Below, piece after piece: positions 10,030 through 18,960 of a stretch of DNA of 64,000 nt. Made by a program: the position numbers and the translations under genes. The stretch comes from Aeromonas rivipollensis (GTDB taxonomy: Bacteria; Pseudomonadota; Gammaproteobacteria; Enterobacterales; Aeromonadaceae), in NCBI RefSeq assembly GCF_010974825.1, contig NZ_JAAILA010000025.1, positions 114,080-178,079 on the forward strand, in the 5' to 3' direction. Each line of letters opens with the position of its first letter. The first letter of the stretch is position 1. The notes beneath the pieces are model-generated. The model was not told the DNA's origin and ran no database searches. It saw only the letters and a list, made by a program, of their open reading frames with translations.

Positions 10030-10111
10030 CGACCATGTGACGGCGGCATAACACCTCTAACCCTACGACCCGCAGATACATGGATACCGCACCACAGAAG
10101 GAAGCTGGACC

Positions 10112-11518
10112 ATGACCAAATTCAAGTTCCCGTCAGCCTACACCATATTGTTTGTGCTGATCGCCCTGGTGGCCGCCCTGAGCTGGATAGTGCCGGCCGG
10201 CAAATACGACATGGTAATGAATGAAGCCCTCGGCAAGGAAGTGCCGGTGGCTGGCACCTACAAGCTGGTAGAGGCCAATCCCCAGGGGATAGTCGACGTG
10301 TTGCTGGCACCCATCGACGGCCTCTACAACCACGACACCTATGAGGCAGGCGCCATCGACGTCTCCCTCTTCATCCTGATCATCGGCGGCTTCCTTGGCA
10401 TAGTGACCAAGACCGGGGCCATCGATGCCGGTATCGAGCGCGTCACCGATCGTCTGCGTGGCCGCGAGGAGTGGATGATCCCTATCCTGATGGCGCTGTT
10501 CGCCGCAGGGGGCACCATCTACGGCATGGCGGAAGAGTCGCTGCCCTTCTACACCCTGCTGGTGCCCGTGATGATGGCCGCCCGCTTCGACCCCGTGGTC
10601 GCCGCCGCGACAGTGTTGCTCGGCGCCGGTATCGGTACCCTGGGCTCCACCATCAACCCGTTCGCCACCGTGATTGCCGCCAACGCGGCCGGCATCTCCT
10701 TCACCGACGGCATCTGGCTGCGGGTCGCCATGCTGGTGGCCGGCTGGCTGCTGTGCGTCGCCTACGTGATGCGTTACGCCAAGATGGTGCGCAACGACCC
10801 CAGCAAGTCCCTGGTGGCCGACAAGTGGGATGAGAACCGTGCCCACTTCCTCGGCAACAAGAGCGATCAGATGCTGGAGTTCACTCTGACTCGCAAGATA
10901 GTGCTGGGGATCTTCGTCGCCGCCTTCGCCGTGATGATCTACGGGGTGGCCGTGCTCGGTTGGTGGATGGCGCAGATCTCCGGTGTCTTCCTGGCCGCCG
11001 CCATCATAGTCGGTCTCATCTCCCGCATGAGCGAGGAGGAGCTGACCTCCAACTTCATCGACGGTGCCCGTGACCTGCTCGGCGTGGCCCTCATCATAGG
11101 TATCGCCCGCGGTATAGTGGTGGTGATGGACAACGGCATGATCACCCACACCATCTTGAACAGCGCGGAAGGCATAGTGACCGGCCTCTCCACTGTGGTG
11201 TTCATCAACGTGATGTTCGTGCTGGAAGTGGTGCTCTCCTTCCTGGTGCCGTCCTCCTCCGGTCTGGCGGTGCTGACCATGCCGATCATGGCGCCCCTTG
11301 CCGACTTCGCCAACGTGGGCCGCGAGCTGGTGGTCACCGCCTACCAGTCTGCCTCCGGTCTGGTGAACCTGGTGACCCCGACCTCAGCCGTGGTCATGGG
11401 TGGCCTGGCCATCGCCAAGGTGCCCTATGTGCGCTGGCTGAAGTGGGTGGCACCGCTGCTTGGCATACTGACTGTGCTGATTGTGGTCTGCCTGAGCCTG
11501 GGGGCCCTGCTCTCCTGA
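10112..11518 (+). CDS. YfcC/DcuC-type transporter, probable arginine-ornithine antiporter
   Basis: A 468-residue polytopic inner-membrane protein of the YfcC/DcuC-like superfamily, with the conserved YGMAEESLPFY and GSTINPF segments and the C-terminal SFLVPSSSGLAVLTMPIMAP loop. About 11-12 membrane spans are apparent. It differs from the classical ArcD of Pseudomonas, but YfcC-type carriers are often found in arc operons in place of ArcD. Arginine-in/ornithine-out exchange is inferred from its place as last gene of the operon. The gene is followed by a strong terminator. Confidence 0.85.
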   Translation: MTKFKFPSAYTILFVLIALVAALSWIVPAGKYDMVMNEALGKEVPVAGTYKLVEANPQGIVDVLLAPIDGLYNHDTYEAGAIDVSLFILIIGGFLGIVTKTGAIDAGIERVTDRLRGREEWMIPILMALFAAGGTIYGMAEESLPFYTLLVPVMMAARFDPVVAAATVLLGAGIGTLGSTINPFATVIAANAAGISFTDGIWLRVAMLVAGWLLCVAYVMRYAKMVRNDPSKSLVADKWDENRAHFLGNKSDQMLEFTLTRKIVLGIFVAAFAVMIYGVAVLGWWMAQISGVFLAAAIIVGLISRMSEEELTSNFIDGARDLLGVALIIGIARGIVVVMDNGMITHTILNSAEGIVTGLSTVVFINVMFVLEVVLSFLVPSSSGLAVLTMPIMAPLADFANVGRELVVTAYQSASGLVNLVTPTSAVVMGGLAIAKVPYVRWLKWVAPLLGILTVLIVVCLSLGALLS

Positions 11519-11550
11519 GTGAAGTAGCACGAGAAGACGAGTCGAATGAA

Positions 11551-11578
11551 ACGGGAGCCTGCGGGCTCCCGTTTTTTT
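11551..11578 (+). terminator. Terminator of the arc operon
   Basis: ACGGGAGCC (11551-11559) pairs with GGCTCCCGT (11564-11572), and seven T residues follow. It is a strong intrinsic terminator. Confidence 0.9.
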
Positions 11579-11597
11579 ATGGCCTAGATGACAGGCA

Positions 11598-11624
11598 ATA
11601 AAAAGGCGACCCAGGGGTCGCCTT
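11598..11624 (-). terminator. Terminator of argR
   Basis: On the minus strand the inverted repeat AAGGCGACCC/GGGTCGCCTT (11603-11612 and 11615-11624) is followed by a U-rich stretch from the A-run at about 11598-11604. An almost identical hairpin ends the chemoreceptor gene near 17121. Confidence 0.85.
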
Positions 11625-11642
11625 GCTGCATTCGGGGCTGGC

Positions 11643-12134
11643 TTAGCGCGCCTGCTCCAGGGTGCGCACCACGGCGGCATGGGCCTGGCGAGTGCGACTG
11701 ATGTGGCGCGGGGCTATCAGCACCACATCGTTGCCGGCGACGGCCCCCAGGATCTCGGGATCGGCGTGGCGATCCAGCAGACGGGCCACCACGGTCGCGG
11801 CGCCCGGGGTGGTGTGCACCAGCACCATCTGCTGGTTGTGCACCACGGCGCGCACCATGTCGTGTACGGAGCGGGTGCTGCCGGCGGGTTCCAGCTGATC
11901 GTCCACTAGCGTGTAGACCTTCTTGCCATTGGCATTCTGGGCCTTGGCGACGCCGAGGCGGCGCAGCAGACGGGAGATGGTGGACTGGCTGATGTCGGCG
12001 AAGCCGCGCTCCGCCAGCTCGCGGCGGATCTCTTCCTGGGTGCTGTAGCAGTGCTGGCCGATGATCTGGCGGCAGGCATCGAGCTGGGCCAGGTCGGACT
12101 CCTGTTCCGGGGGGCGACTGAGGGTCTTGACCAT
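11643..12134 (-). CDS. argR: ArgR-family arginine-responsive regulator
   Basis: The 163-residue protein has the two ArgR domains. The N-terminal winged helix carries SQSTISRLLRRLGV. The C-terminal oligomerisation and arginine-binding domain carries TTPGAATVVARLLDRH and ILGAVAGNDVVLIAPR. It converges on the arc operon and probably controls it. Aligned by eye to E. coli ArgR, the arginine-contact positions Gln106 and Asp128 are Thr and Asn here, while Asp113 and Asp129 remain. The canonical argR of this group normally sits beside mdh, so this is probably a second paralogue devoted to arginine catabolism. The start ATG follows AAGGAAGTCGCC. Confidence 0.88.
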   Translation of the reverse strand: MVKTLSRPPEQESDLAQLDACRQIIGQHCYSTQEEIRRELAERGFADISQSTISRLLRRLGVAKAQNANGKKVYTLVDDQLEPAGSTRSVHDMVRAVVHNQQMVLVHTTPGAATVVARLLDRHADPEILGAVAGNDVVLIAPRHISRTRQAHAAVVRTLEQAR

Positions 12135-12303
12135 GGCGACTTCCTTTGACGATGACAGATGGCTATGGCGCTCAGTCTGTCATGCCTGTTTTTCATAGCG
12201 AAAAACACTGATGACGGGCATTTCGGTAGGTGATGAGCGATGTCTAGCCGTTGCGAGATGGCAAATTATAACCAAAGGGGGAATAAGTGATGTGACAGGG
12301 GTC

Positions 12304-12325
12304 AAAAATGGGCCCCACAGGGCCC
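12304..12325 (-). terminator. Terminator of pyrBI
   Basis: GGGCCC repeats at 12310-12315 and 12320-12325 form a stem around a four-base loop, and the A-run at 12304-12308 gives a U tract on the minus strand, directly downstream of pyrI. Confidence 0.8.
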
Positions 12326-12334
12326 GACAGAGTA

Positions 12335-12799
12335 TCAATAGCGTTCGCTGACGATGTCCTGGGTGAAGGATTTCTCGCAGTATTTGCACTTCATGCGCAC
12401 AGCGCCCTTCACTTCGCGCACCCGGAAGTAGCTGTCCACCGGCTCGTTGTGGGAGATGCAGTTGGAGTTGGGGCAGTGGAACACCCCGGCGATGAACTCC
12501 GGCAGCTTCAGCTGGTGCTTCTTCACCACGGCGAAGTCTTCGATGATGTTGACGGTCGCGGTCGGGGCAAACAGCGCCAGCTGGTTGGCCTGCTGTTCGG
12601 TCAGGCGGGTGTTCTCGATCTTGATGAGATCCTTCTTGCCCAGGGCGCCGGATTTGAGGTTGAAGCCGACGGTGATCCGCTCCTGGGTCTCGATCAGCTG
12701 GAACAGCTTGAGGATCTTGATGCCCTGGCCGGCGGGGACGTGGTCGATGACGGAGCCGTGACGGATGGCTTCGACTTGCAGTTGGTTCTTCTCGGACAT
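12335..12799 (-). CDS. pyrI: PyrI, aspartate carbamoyltransferase regulatory chain
   Basis: PyrI binds ATP and CTP and allosterically controls the catalytic trimers of PyrB. The 154-residue chain begins [21 protein letters not shown], as in enteric PyrI. It keeps the four zinc-binding cysteines near the C-terminus: HCPNSNC and KCKYC. It is 17 bases downstream of pyrB in the same operon, with a typical start, and a terminator follows. Confidence 0.97.
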   Translation of the reverse strand: MSEKNQLQVEAIRHGSVIDHVPAGQGIKILKLFQLIETQERITVGFNLKSGALGKKDLIKIENTRLTEQQANQLALFAPTATVNIIEDFAVVKKHQLKLPEFIAGVFHCPNSNCISHNEPVDSYFRVREVKGAVRMKCKYCEKSFTQDIVSERY

Positions 12800-12816
12800 G
12801 ATGTTCCCCTTTTCCC

Positions 12817-13737
12817 TTAGACGGTTTCGTTCAGTACCAGTGCCAGCAGCGCCTGGCGTGCATAGACCCCGTTTTCCGCCTGCTGGAAGTAGTAGGCGTG
12901 GGGGGTCTTGTCGACGGCGACCTCGATCTCGTCGACCCGGGGCAGGGGATGCAGGATCTTCATGGTGGGTTTGGCCCCTTCCAGGGTCACCAGCTCCAGC
13001 ACGAACTTGGCGGCCATGTGCTTGTACTCTGTCTCGTCGAAGCGCTCTTTCTGGACCCGGGTCATGTAGAGAATGTCGAGCTCCGGCATCACCTCTTCCA
13101 TGGTCTCGTGGACGCTGAACTGAATGCCCTTCTCCTCCAGCTCTTCGCAGAGGTAGTCCGGCATCGCCAGGGCTTCCGGGGAGATGAAGAAGAAGCGGCA
13201 GTTGAACAGGCTCAGGGCCTGGGCCAGGGAGTGGACGGTGCGGCCGTACTTGAGGTCACCGACGAAGGCCACGTTGAGGCCGTCCAGCTTGCCTTGGGTC
13301 TCGTGGATGGAGAAGAGGTCGAGCAGGGTCTGGGTCGGATGCTGGTTGGAGCCGTCACCGCCGTTGATGACAGGCACCCGGGAGAACTCGGAGGCCAGAC
13401 GGGCGGCGCCCTCTTTCGGGTGGCGCATCACCACCGCATCGGCATAGGAGCCGATGATCTTGATGGAGTCGGCCAGGGTCTCGCCCTTCTTGGCGCTGGT
13501 GTTGCCGCCGTCGGCGAAGCCGATGATGTTGCCGCCGAGGCGCTGTACCGCGGTCTCGAAGGAGAGACGGGTGCGGGTGGAGGCCTCGAAGAAGCAGCTG
13601 GCGACCAGCTTGTCTTTCAGCAGGCGGGTGTCGGGTTCGGCCTTCAACCGCTGAGCGGTGGCGACCACCAGTTCCATGTCGGACCGGGTCAGGTCCGAGA
13701 TGGAGATGACGTGTTTGTTATAGAGTGGATTGGTCAT
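12817..13737 (-). CDS. pyrB: PyrB, aspartate carbamoyltransferase catalytic chain
   Basis: PyrB makes carbamoyl aspartate, the committed step of pyrimidine synthesis. The 306-residue protein has the carbamoyl-phosphate loop [26 protein letters not shown] and the HPLPRVDEI loop. The start MTNPLYNKH at 13737 gives a length close to E. coli PyrB (311 residues); an upstream in-frame ATG at 13779 lies in the attenuator region and is rejected. Expression is governed by the leader and attenuator just upstream, which lower pyrBI transcription when UTP is plentiful. Confidence 0.97.
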   Translation of the reverse strand: MTNPLYNKHVISISDLTRSDMELVVATAQRLKAEPDTRLLKDKLVASCFFEASTRTRLSFETAVQRLGGNIIGFADGGNTSAKKGETLADSIKIIGSYADAVVMRHPKEGAARLASEFSRVPVINGGDGSNQHPTQTLLDLFSIHETQGKLDGLNVAFVGDLKYGRTVHSLAQALSLFNCRFFFISPEALAMPDYLCEELEEKGIQFSVHETMEEVMPELDILYMTRVQKERFDETEYKHMAAKFVLELVTLEGAKPTMKILHPLPRVDEIEVAVDKTPHAYYFQQAENGVYARQALLALVLNETV

Positions 13738-13912
13738 CGTCTGCATTCCCTTTGACATCAATGAAGGTTTTTCTGGCACAAAAAAAAGCCCCTGAAACAG
13801 GGGCTCTTTTTAAAAATAACTGGGGATCTGTGGGTCGGAAACCGGAAACAACGGGGCCGCTCTGGTGCGCTCCACCCGTCTGCAAGGCTGCTTTTTTCAT
13901 CAAAAACGGCAT
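13718..13912 (-). CDS. pyrL: PyrL-type leader peptide of pyrBI
   Basis: A 64-codon frame begins at ATG 13912 behind GGGACAGGACG, reads through the attenuator hairpin and stops at 13718, just inside pyrB in another frame. Its segment GAFFCAR over the hairpin recalls GAFFCPG near the end of E. coli PyrL. In the family, close coupling of the ribosome to RNA polymerase at low UTP keeps the attenuator from forming. The N-terminus could instead be the ATG at 13900. It is longer than the 44 residues of the E. coli leader. Confidence 0.65.
   Translation of the reverse strand: MPFLMKKAALQTGGAHQSGPVVSGFRPTDPQLFLKRAPVSGAFFCARKTFIDVKGNADDDQSTL
13780..13805 (-). terminator. pyrBI transcription attenuator
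   Basis: On the minus strand AGCCCCTG and CAGGGGCT (13798-13805 with 13787-13794) form an 8-bp stem around three bases, followed by eight U residues. It lies 43 bases upstream of pyrB within the leader-peptide frame. Confidence 0.88.
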
Positions 13913-13945
13913 CGTCCTGTCCCGACCTTTTTCAAAACCGGACAG

Positions 13946-13973
13946 ATTATAGGGCTGGTTTTTGAATTGTCAA
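13946..13973 (-). promoter_or_regulatory. pyrBI promoter
   Basis: A consensus -35 TTGACA (13968-13973, minus strand) and a consensus -10 TATAAT (13946-13951) are separated by 16 bp. Transcription would start near 13939, about 27 bases before the leader-peptide start. Confidence 0.85.
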
Positions 13974-14554
13974 AAATTTATTTCAGAGGCAGGATTTGCT
14001 GGTAAAAACGTTTGAGTGTCGCGAACGGGTCGACAAATCCAGACCTGGTGCTCACTCTGCAACGGCAGACCATCTTCGGCCATGCTGCGCAGATAGCCGA
14101 GCCTGTGGTGCCCCTCCAGCAGACAATATGGCTGCGGCAGGGGTTGGCCGTCCGGATAATGGCCGCCGGGCTCGGGGGCGAGCACTATGATGGGCTCTGA
14201 CCAGGTGCCCCGGCTCAGCATGTCCTCGCCGAGCCAGGAGCGGCGCACATAGCGGTTGCTGCGCAGCATCTCGCCCCAGCGTTCGATCACCTCCATATGG
14301 CGGGAGCCTATCTGGCTCACGACCTGGGCCGTGTCCCAGGCCTCGCACTCGAATTGGTGGCGGGCGAGGTCGATAAAGCTCCAGTTGGACTCAAAACCGC
14401 GCCAATGGCGGTAAATCCATTGCGTCAGCACATTTTGGGGAATGAAGGGCACTAGGGGAGAGACCCGCTCGAGATAGTCTGGCAGGGACTCGGTTTTGCG
14501 CTCATCCCGGAAGTTGAGGGGCGCAAGTTGTTGAAGCAGGCGGTAATTGAGCAT
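13970..14554 (-). CDS. Conserved hypothetical protein with a ParB-like motif
   Basis: The 194-residue cytoplasmic protein starts at [15 protein letters not shown], with GGGAGG 6 bases upstream; the longer frame to 14581 has no such signal. Near the C-terminus YCLLEGHHRLGYLRSM resembles the EGHHR-type motif of ParB/sulfiredoxin-fold proteins that bind nucleotides. Tryptophans and arginines are abundant in the middle. Its stop overlaps the pyrBI -35 region, so it is transcribed separately towards pyrB. The function is unknown; the motif match is by eye only. Confidence 0.7.
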   Translation of the reverse strand: MLNYRLLQQLAPLNFRDERKTESLPDYLERVSPLVPFIPQNVLTQWIYRHWRGFESNWSFIDLARHQFECEAWDTAQVVSQIGSRHMEVIERWGEMLRSNRYVRRSWLGEDMLSRGTWSEPIIVLAPEPGGHYPDGQPLPQPYCLLEGHHRLGYLRSMAEDGLPLQSEHQVWICRPVRDTQTFLPANPASEINF

Positions 14555-14712
14555 GAACGACCTCCCTGTGGCTGGTTTCACCCTACCCCCATTTATGCCC
14601 CATTCCTACCCCGGCGGGACTGCAAATACAGCAAGTTACCCCGGCTGGTTGCGGGAATTGCCGCGATTTGCTCGTGAATTGTTCGATCGCATCGAAAGTG
14701 AGAAAAAAAGCC

Positions 14713-14740
14713 TTTACCTTTGATCCCGGCTTTGTATAAT
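14713..14740 (+). promoter_or_regulatory. Promoter of the tRNA-Trp gene
   Basis: TTTACC (14713-14718) and a perfect TATAAT (14735-14740) are 16 bp apart. The mature tRNA begins 17 bases after the -10 box. Confidence 0.75.
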
Positions 14741-14756
14741 TCGCCTCGTTTGTTGC

Positions 14757-14833
14757 AGGGGCGTAGTTCCAATTGGTAGAACAGCGGTCTCCAAAACCGA
14801 TGGTTGCGGGTTCGAGTCCTGCCGCCCCTGCCA
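14757..14833 (+). tRNA. trpT: tRNA-Trp (anticodon CCA)
   Basis: The acceptor arm AGGGGCG pairs with CGCCCCT, discriminator G and encoded CCA follow. The anticodon loop CTCCAAA gives CCA for tryptophan. T-loop GTTCGAGTC is canonical. The 77-base length is one more than the E. coli counterpart because of an extra D-loop base. It stands alone with its own promoter and terminator. Confidence 0.96.
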
Positions 14834-14840
14834 TTTTCAG

Positions 14841-14867
14841 AAAGGCCAGCTCATTGAGCTGGCCTTT
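14841..14867 (+). terminator. Terminator after tRNA-Trp
   Basis: A 12-bp perfect stem, AAAGGCCAGCTC with GAGCTGGCCTTT, surrounds a three-base loop. The following bases are only moderately T-rich. Confidence 0.7.
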
Positions 14868-14869
14868 CG

Positions 14870-15210
14870 CATTTCTGCGATCCCTGAACCTTTCTGCTGC
14901 GCCGCTCGCCGGCGACCCCTGACGCGCTCCGCGCGACTCACTTCTCTTGTCCTTGCCTATCCGCCCCTTGGGTTCGCTCACCCTCGCTGGTCGCCCTGGC
15001 GCCATGTCGTTGCTGGCAATGGTGCCGCCTGCGGGCGGCCTCTGGATCTTGGTGCCCGGCGGCTGAGGTCGCGGCGACATGCACAGCATCTTCAGCTGTT
15101 GATAAAGAAGAAATTAAAAGGATTCACTAAAGTCCAGTGGGGCTGCCGCCGATATCACCTACCAATATGGGGGTATTCCTGGCCTCCTGTCACCACAAGG
15201 ATTTGTAGTC
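14870..15210. other. Intergenic region, no gene seen
   Basis: This 340-base GC-rich stretch has no convincing frame on either strand. A minus-strand frame crossing it and the tRNA is a known type of false gene. The end must contain the promoter of the following chemoreceptor; AAGGATTTGTAGTC before 15211 is its ribosome-binding site. Confidence 0.5.
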
Positions 15211-17100
15211 ATGACACTCTCGTTGCGCGGCAAGCTGCTCGCGACCAGCCTGGGGGTAGTGCTGCTGATGGCTGCCCTACTCGGCATAGTCGCCTTCCAC
15301 ACCCTCAAATCACGGACCCTGAGCGCCATCCAGAGCGAGGCGGTCAACTATGGTCACGCCCACTCGGTGGCCATCGGCAACTGGATGGCGGATCGCAAGC
15401 ACGCGGTCGATGCCCTGGCCGCCGTCATTGCCGACAATCCCGAGGCGGCTCTGGTGCCGCACCTGCTGCAGACCCGCACCTCCGGCGGCTTCGGCCTCAC
15501 CTATTTCGGCTCGGCGCAAGGGGCCATGACCCGCCACGATCCCTCCCTCAACACCGCCAACTACGATCCCCGGGTGCGCCCCTGGTATCAGAGCGCCAGC
15601 AAGGCGGGCAAGCTGATCGTCACCCCGCCCTACGTCAGCGTGACCATGCAGCAGATGGTGGTGACCCTGGCGGAGCCGGTGAGTCATCAGGGTCAGGTGA
15701 TCGGGGTGGCGGGGGCTGATCTCTCCCTGGATGCCCTGATCGACGAGGTGCTGGCCATGAAGGTGCAGGGAGAGGGCTACGCCATGCTGCTTGACAGCTC
15801 CGGCCTCATCGTCGGCCACCCGCAGAAGGAGCTGGCCCTCAAGCAGGTAGCCGAGCTGGCCCCCGGCCTCACGGGGACGACCCTGGAGGGCTGGAGCCGG
15901 GACGGCGAGCTGCACGTCGCCACCATAGCGGGGCGTGAGGTGCTGCTGTCGGTGCAGGGGGTGCCAGGCACCGACTGGCTGCTCGCCATGGTGATGTACA
16001 AGGATGTGCTGGAGGCGCCCTTCGCCAGCCTGCTGTGGCAGCTGGTGGGGCTGACCCTGGTGCTGCTGCTGGTGTTCAGCGCCCTGCTCATCGCCATGTT
16101 CAACTACCTCTTTGCCGATCTCGGCCGGGTCTCCAAGGCGCTGGCCGACATAGCCCACGGCGAGGGGGATCTCACGGTGCAGATCGCGGCCCACAGCAAG
16201 GACGAGGTGGGGCTGCTGGCCCAGAACTTCAACCTGTTCGTGGCCCGGCTGCACGGCATCGTCAGCCGGTTGCGGGACGTCACCGTCGAACTGGCGGCCC
16301 AGTCGCGGACCCAGGCGGCGGGGGCAGAGGCTCGCAGTCAGCGGGTGCGCGAGCAGCAGGACGAGATCGTCATGGTGGCGACCGCGGTGACCGAGATGGC
16401 GTCCGCCACCCAGGAGATCGCCGGCAACGCCGAGTTTGCCGCCACCACCTCCGGCGATGCGGTCAGGCTGGCCGTGGCCGGTCAGTCCCAGGTCGGCCAG
16501 AGCCAGCGCAGCATCAGCGGCCTGGCAGGGGAGGTGGCCGACGCCAGCCAGACCATTCATGAGCTGGATGGTCATGCCCAGAAGATCAGCGGCATCCTGG
16601 CCACCATCAGCGGCATCGCCGAGCAGACCAACCTGCTGGCACTGAACGCCGCCATCGAGGCGGCCCGGGCCGGGGAGCAGGGACGCGGCTTCGCCGTGGT
16701 GGCGGACGAGGTGCGGGTGCTGTCGCGCCGCACCCACGACTCCACCGCCGAGATCCAGCAGATGATAGAGGCGCTGCAGCAGACCACGCGCCGCGCCGTG
16801 GGGGGCATGGAGACCAGCCGTCAGCTGGCGGGCACCAGCGTGGAGGATGCGGAGGCCGCCAACCAGAGCCTGGCGCGGATCAACGAGGCCATAGGCGCCA
16901 TCAGCGACATGGCGACCCAGATAGCGGCGGCGGCGGAGGAGCAGACCTCGGTCACCGGCGAGATCAGCCGCAACACCGAGAATATCCGCCATGTCTCCCA
17001 GACGCTGGCGGCGCAGGCGAAGGAGGAGGCCGCCCAGGCCGCCGAGCTCAAGTCCCTGACCGAGCGGCTGGAGCAGGAGATAGGCCGCTTCCGGCTCTAG
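15211..17100 (+). CDS. Methyl-accepting chemotaxis protein with dCache sensor
   Basis: A 629-residue chemoreceptor: membrane segment at about residues 10-30, a periplasmic dCache_1 domain to about 275, a second membrane segment at 275-297, HAMP, then the signalling coiled coil with [22 protein letters not shown] at the tip. The distal sensor contains [11 protein letters not shown], a tyrosine further on (TPPYVS) and [10 protein letters not shown], close to the Y/R/W/Y/D pattern that marks amino-acid-binding dCache receptors. Amino-acid taxis is therefore plausible but unproven. The gene stands alone, with its own terminator. Confidence 0.94.
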   Translation: MTLSLRGKLLATSLGVVLLMAALLGIVAFHTLKSRTLSAIQSEAVNYGHAHSVAIGNWMADRKHAVDALAAVIADNPEAALVPHLLQTRTSGGFGLTYFGSAQGAMTRHDPSLNTANYDPRVRPWYQSASKAGKLIVTPPYVSVTMQQMVVTLAEPVSHQGQVIGVAGADLSLDALIDEVLAMKVQGEGYAMLLDSSGLIVGHPQKELALKQVAELAPGLTGTTLEGWSRDGELHVATIAGREVLLSVQGVPGTDWLLAMVMYKDVLEAPFASLLWQLVGLTLVLLLVFSALLIAMFNYLFADLGRVSKALADIAHGEGDLTVQIAAHSKDEVGLLAQNFNLFVARLHGIVSRLRDVTVELAAQSRTQAAGAEARSQRVREQQDEIVMVATAVTEMASATQEIAGNAEFAATTSGDAVRLAVAGQSQVGQSQRSISGLAGEVADASQTIHELDGHAQKISGILATISGIAEQTNLLALNAAIEAARAGEQGRGFAVVADEVRVLSRRTHDSTAEIQQMIEALQQTTRRAVGGMETSRQLAGTSVEDAEAANQSLARINEAIGAISDMATQIAAAAEEQTSVTGEISRNTENIRHVSQTLAAQAKEEAAQAAELKSLTERLEQEIGRFRL

Positions 17101-17120
17101 GGGCAGACCCTGATGTGACA

Positions 17121-17144
17121 AAGGCGACCCAGGGTCGCCTTTAT
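17121..17144 (+). terminator. Terminator of the dCache chemoreceptor gene
   Basis: AAGGCGACCC (17121-17130) pairs with GGGTCGCCTT (17132-17141), followed by a short T-rich stretch. The sequence is nearly the same as the argR terminator at 11603-11624. Confidence 0.8.
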
Positions 17145-17242
17145 TCATGCGGTATATGGATATTTTGTCACCATGCACCCGCTGAATAATGCCGGACTCT
17201 GGACTCGAAACCTGACCGGTCAGGGGCTCAGAGCGGCTTGAT

Positions 17243-17345
17243 CTAGCCGTAGAACTCGATGTCCCGCTGGTCGCAGTGCCCCTCGTAGAGGGCCTGGGCC
17301 TGCCGATTGTCGGTGGCAGTGCTCAGCATCAGGGGGCGACCCGGG
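17243..17345 (-). pseudogene. Remnant of a GNAT acetyltransferase C-terminus
   Basis: The minus-strand frame ending at 17243 reads LMLSTATDNRQAQALYEG followed by CDQRDIEFYG, which matches the usual end of GNAT N-acetyltransferases (acetyl-CoA loop NxxAQALYExxG and a closing RDxEFY). Upstream of about 17345 the similarity stops and the frame runs into blc in another phase. There is no start codon of its own. It is most likely the decayed tail of a gene that once lay here. Confidence 0.5.
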
Positions 17346-17375
17346 GAATGTCCGGCGGGGTGGCCTGGAAGATCT

Positions 17376-17903
17376 TCAAGGTGTGTTCCCGGCCGGCTCC
17401 TGGCTGACCCAGATAAGCTGGTCGGTGGCAAAGCCCAGCCCCCTGGCCTTGGCGATCAGCGCATCCACCTTGGCCTTGGGCGGCTGGGGGGAGCGGGAGA
17501 GGATCCACAGATAGTCGTGGTTGTAGCTGGTCACCAGGGAGAGCTGGTAGTCGGGGTCCAGATCGATGACGTTGTAGCCGCCGTAGAAGGGGCCGAAGAA
17601 GCTCACCTTGAGCCGCGCCTCGGTAGGCTTGTCCACGAAGTAGGCCTTGCCTTCGGCCTCGCGCCAGCTGCCATCGCTCTGCAGGCCGCGGTTGAGCACC
17701 TTGACGCCGCCGTCGTCACGCAGGCTGTAGGTGGCGCTCACCCGCTCCAGCCCCCGCTCGAAGCTGTGGTCGAGACGGGCGATTTCGTACCAGGTGCCGA
17801 GGTAGCGATCGAGCTGGAAGCCGGTGACGGGGCGGATGCCGTCGGCGAGGCCGGTGCAGGCCGTCAGTAGCCAGGCGGTGAGCAGACAAAGCAGTGAACG
17901 CAT
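17376..17903 (-). CDS. blc: Blc, outer-membrane lipocalin
   Basis: A 175-residue lipoprotein. The signal sequence ends in the lipobox LLTAC with the acylated Cys at about residue 16. The first lipocalin motif reads LDRYLGTWYEIARLDHSFERG, and VIDLDPDYQLSLVTSYNHDYLWILSR gives the second. Bacterial lipocalins bind fatty acids or lysophospholipids at the outer membrane and are often induced on starvation or stress. It lies 16 bases downstream of the AraC-type gene on the same strand and may be co-transcribed with it. Confidence 0.93.
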   Translation of the reverse strand: MRSLLCLLTAWLLTACTGLADGIRPVTGFQLDRYLGTWYEIARLDHSFERGLERVSATYSLRDDGGVKVLNRGLQSDGSWREAEGKAYFVDKPTEARLKVSFFGPFYGGYNVIDLDPDYQLSLVTSYNHDYLWILSRSPQPPKAKVDALIAKARGLGFATDQLIWVSQEPAGNTP

Positions 17904-17919
17904 GGGGGATCCCTCTCTT

Positions 17920-18822
17920 TTAGCCTTCGATGATGTGCAACTGGCCTTCCCGGAAGCGGGAGGCCTGATCCGTCGGCGTGCTGCCGAAGAAGCGCTTGTA
18001 CTCCCGGCTGAACTGGGAGTTGCTCTCGTAGCCGACTCTGGCCGCCGCCGCCCCCGCCTTGATGCCGTCGTGCAGCATCATCATGCGCGCCTTGTGCAGG
18101 CGAAACGACTTGATGTACTGCAGGGGCGAGGTGGCGGTGACCGCCTTGAAGTGGTGGTGGAAGGCGGAGACGCTCATGTTCACCTCCCGGGCCAGCTCCT
18201 CCATGGTCAGGGTGTCGGCGTAGCGCGCCTCTATCATACGCAGCACCCGGGCTATCTGGCCCACATGGTTGTGACGATTGGCCAGCGCCTGCAGCGCCGG
18301 GCCGCCCCCTTCGTGCAGGGCGTAGAACAGCATCTCCCGCACCGTCTGCGGCCCCAGCACCCGGGCGTGGTGGGGCTTGTCCATCAGATCGATCAATCGC
18401 TCGGCGGCACAGAACATTTCTTCGGACAGGGGGACAGAGTGCACACCGCTCTTTTGCACAGCCGGGGCGGGCAGGGCATCCCCCAGTTCCAGCAGCAGTT
18501 CCTGCAGGGTGGCGACGTTGATCTCCAGGGAGAAGCCGATGAGGGGCTGCTCGGGGGAGGCGAAGCACTCGCACTCGCAGGGCAGCGGCAGTGTCATCAG
18601 CAGGTAGTGGCTGGGGTCGTAGCGAAACACCTGATCCGCCAGATAGCCCACCTTGTGTCCCTGCAGTATGACGATCATCCGGGGCTGGTAGAGCACGGGC
18701 GTGCGGCCGTGATACTCGGTGGTGTAGATGAGGTTCACCTGATCCACCGGGGAGGGGGTGATGCCCGGGGTGGTGACGTGGCGGGCCAGCCTGGCGGCGA
18801 GATCGGCGTAACGGTTGGACAT
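17920..18822 (-). CDS. yqhC: AraC-family regulator, YqhC-like
   Basis: The 300-residue protein has an N-terminal AraC_N sensor (for example VDQVNLIYTTEYHGRTPVLYQP and YLADQVFRYDPSHYL). The C-terminal double helix-turn-helix carries LTMEELAREVNMSVSAFHHHFK and VGYESNSQFSREYKRFFG. It is divergent from yqhD with 138 bases between, as in E. coli, where YqhC activates yqhD in response to aldehydes. The start at 18822 follows GGAGCGACC. A much longer minus-strand frame to 20109 is only antisense of yqhD. Confidence 0.9.
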   Translation of the reverse strand: MSNRYADLAARLARHVTTPGITPSPVDQVNLIYTTEYHGRTPVLYQPRMIVILQGHKVGYLADQVFRYDPSHYLLMTLPLPCECECFASPEQPLIGFSLEINVATLQELLLELGDALPAPAVQKSGVHSVPLSEEMFCAAERLIDLMDKPHHARVLGPQTVREMLFYALHEGGGPALQALANRHNHVGQIARVLRMIEARYADTLTMEELAREVNMSVSAFHHHFKAVTATSPLQYIKSFRLHKARMMMLHDGIKAGAAAARVGYESNSQFSREYKRFFGSTPTDQASRFREGQLHIIEG

Positions 18823-18960
18823 GGTCGCTCCGGGTGGATTCTGATGATTTGTAGAAATAGGCAAGCAATGTGCAGAATGTTGCCTTGATGGTAGAGGTTG
18901 CCTGTAGAAAAATGCAATCAACATTTTGCGGCCAGGCCGCCGGACTATCAGAAGAAGGCA

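Noticed and set aside
14583..15089. Minus-strand frame of 168 codons across the tRNA-Trp gene
   Set aside because: It contains GAAGLEPATIGFGDRC, the well-known false protein read from the antisense of a tRNA. There is no ribosome-binding site or domain.
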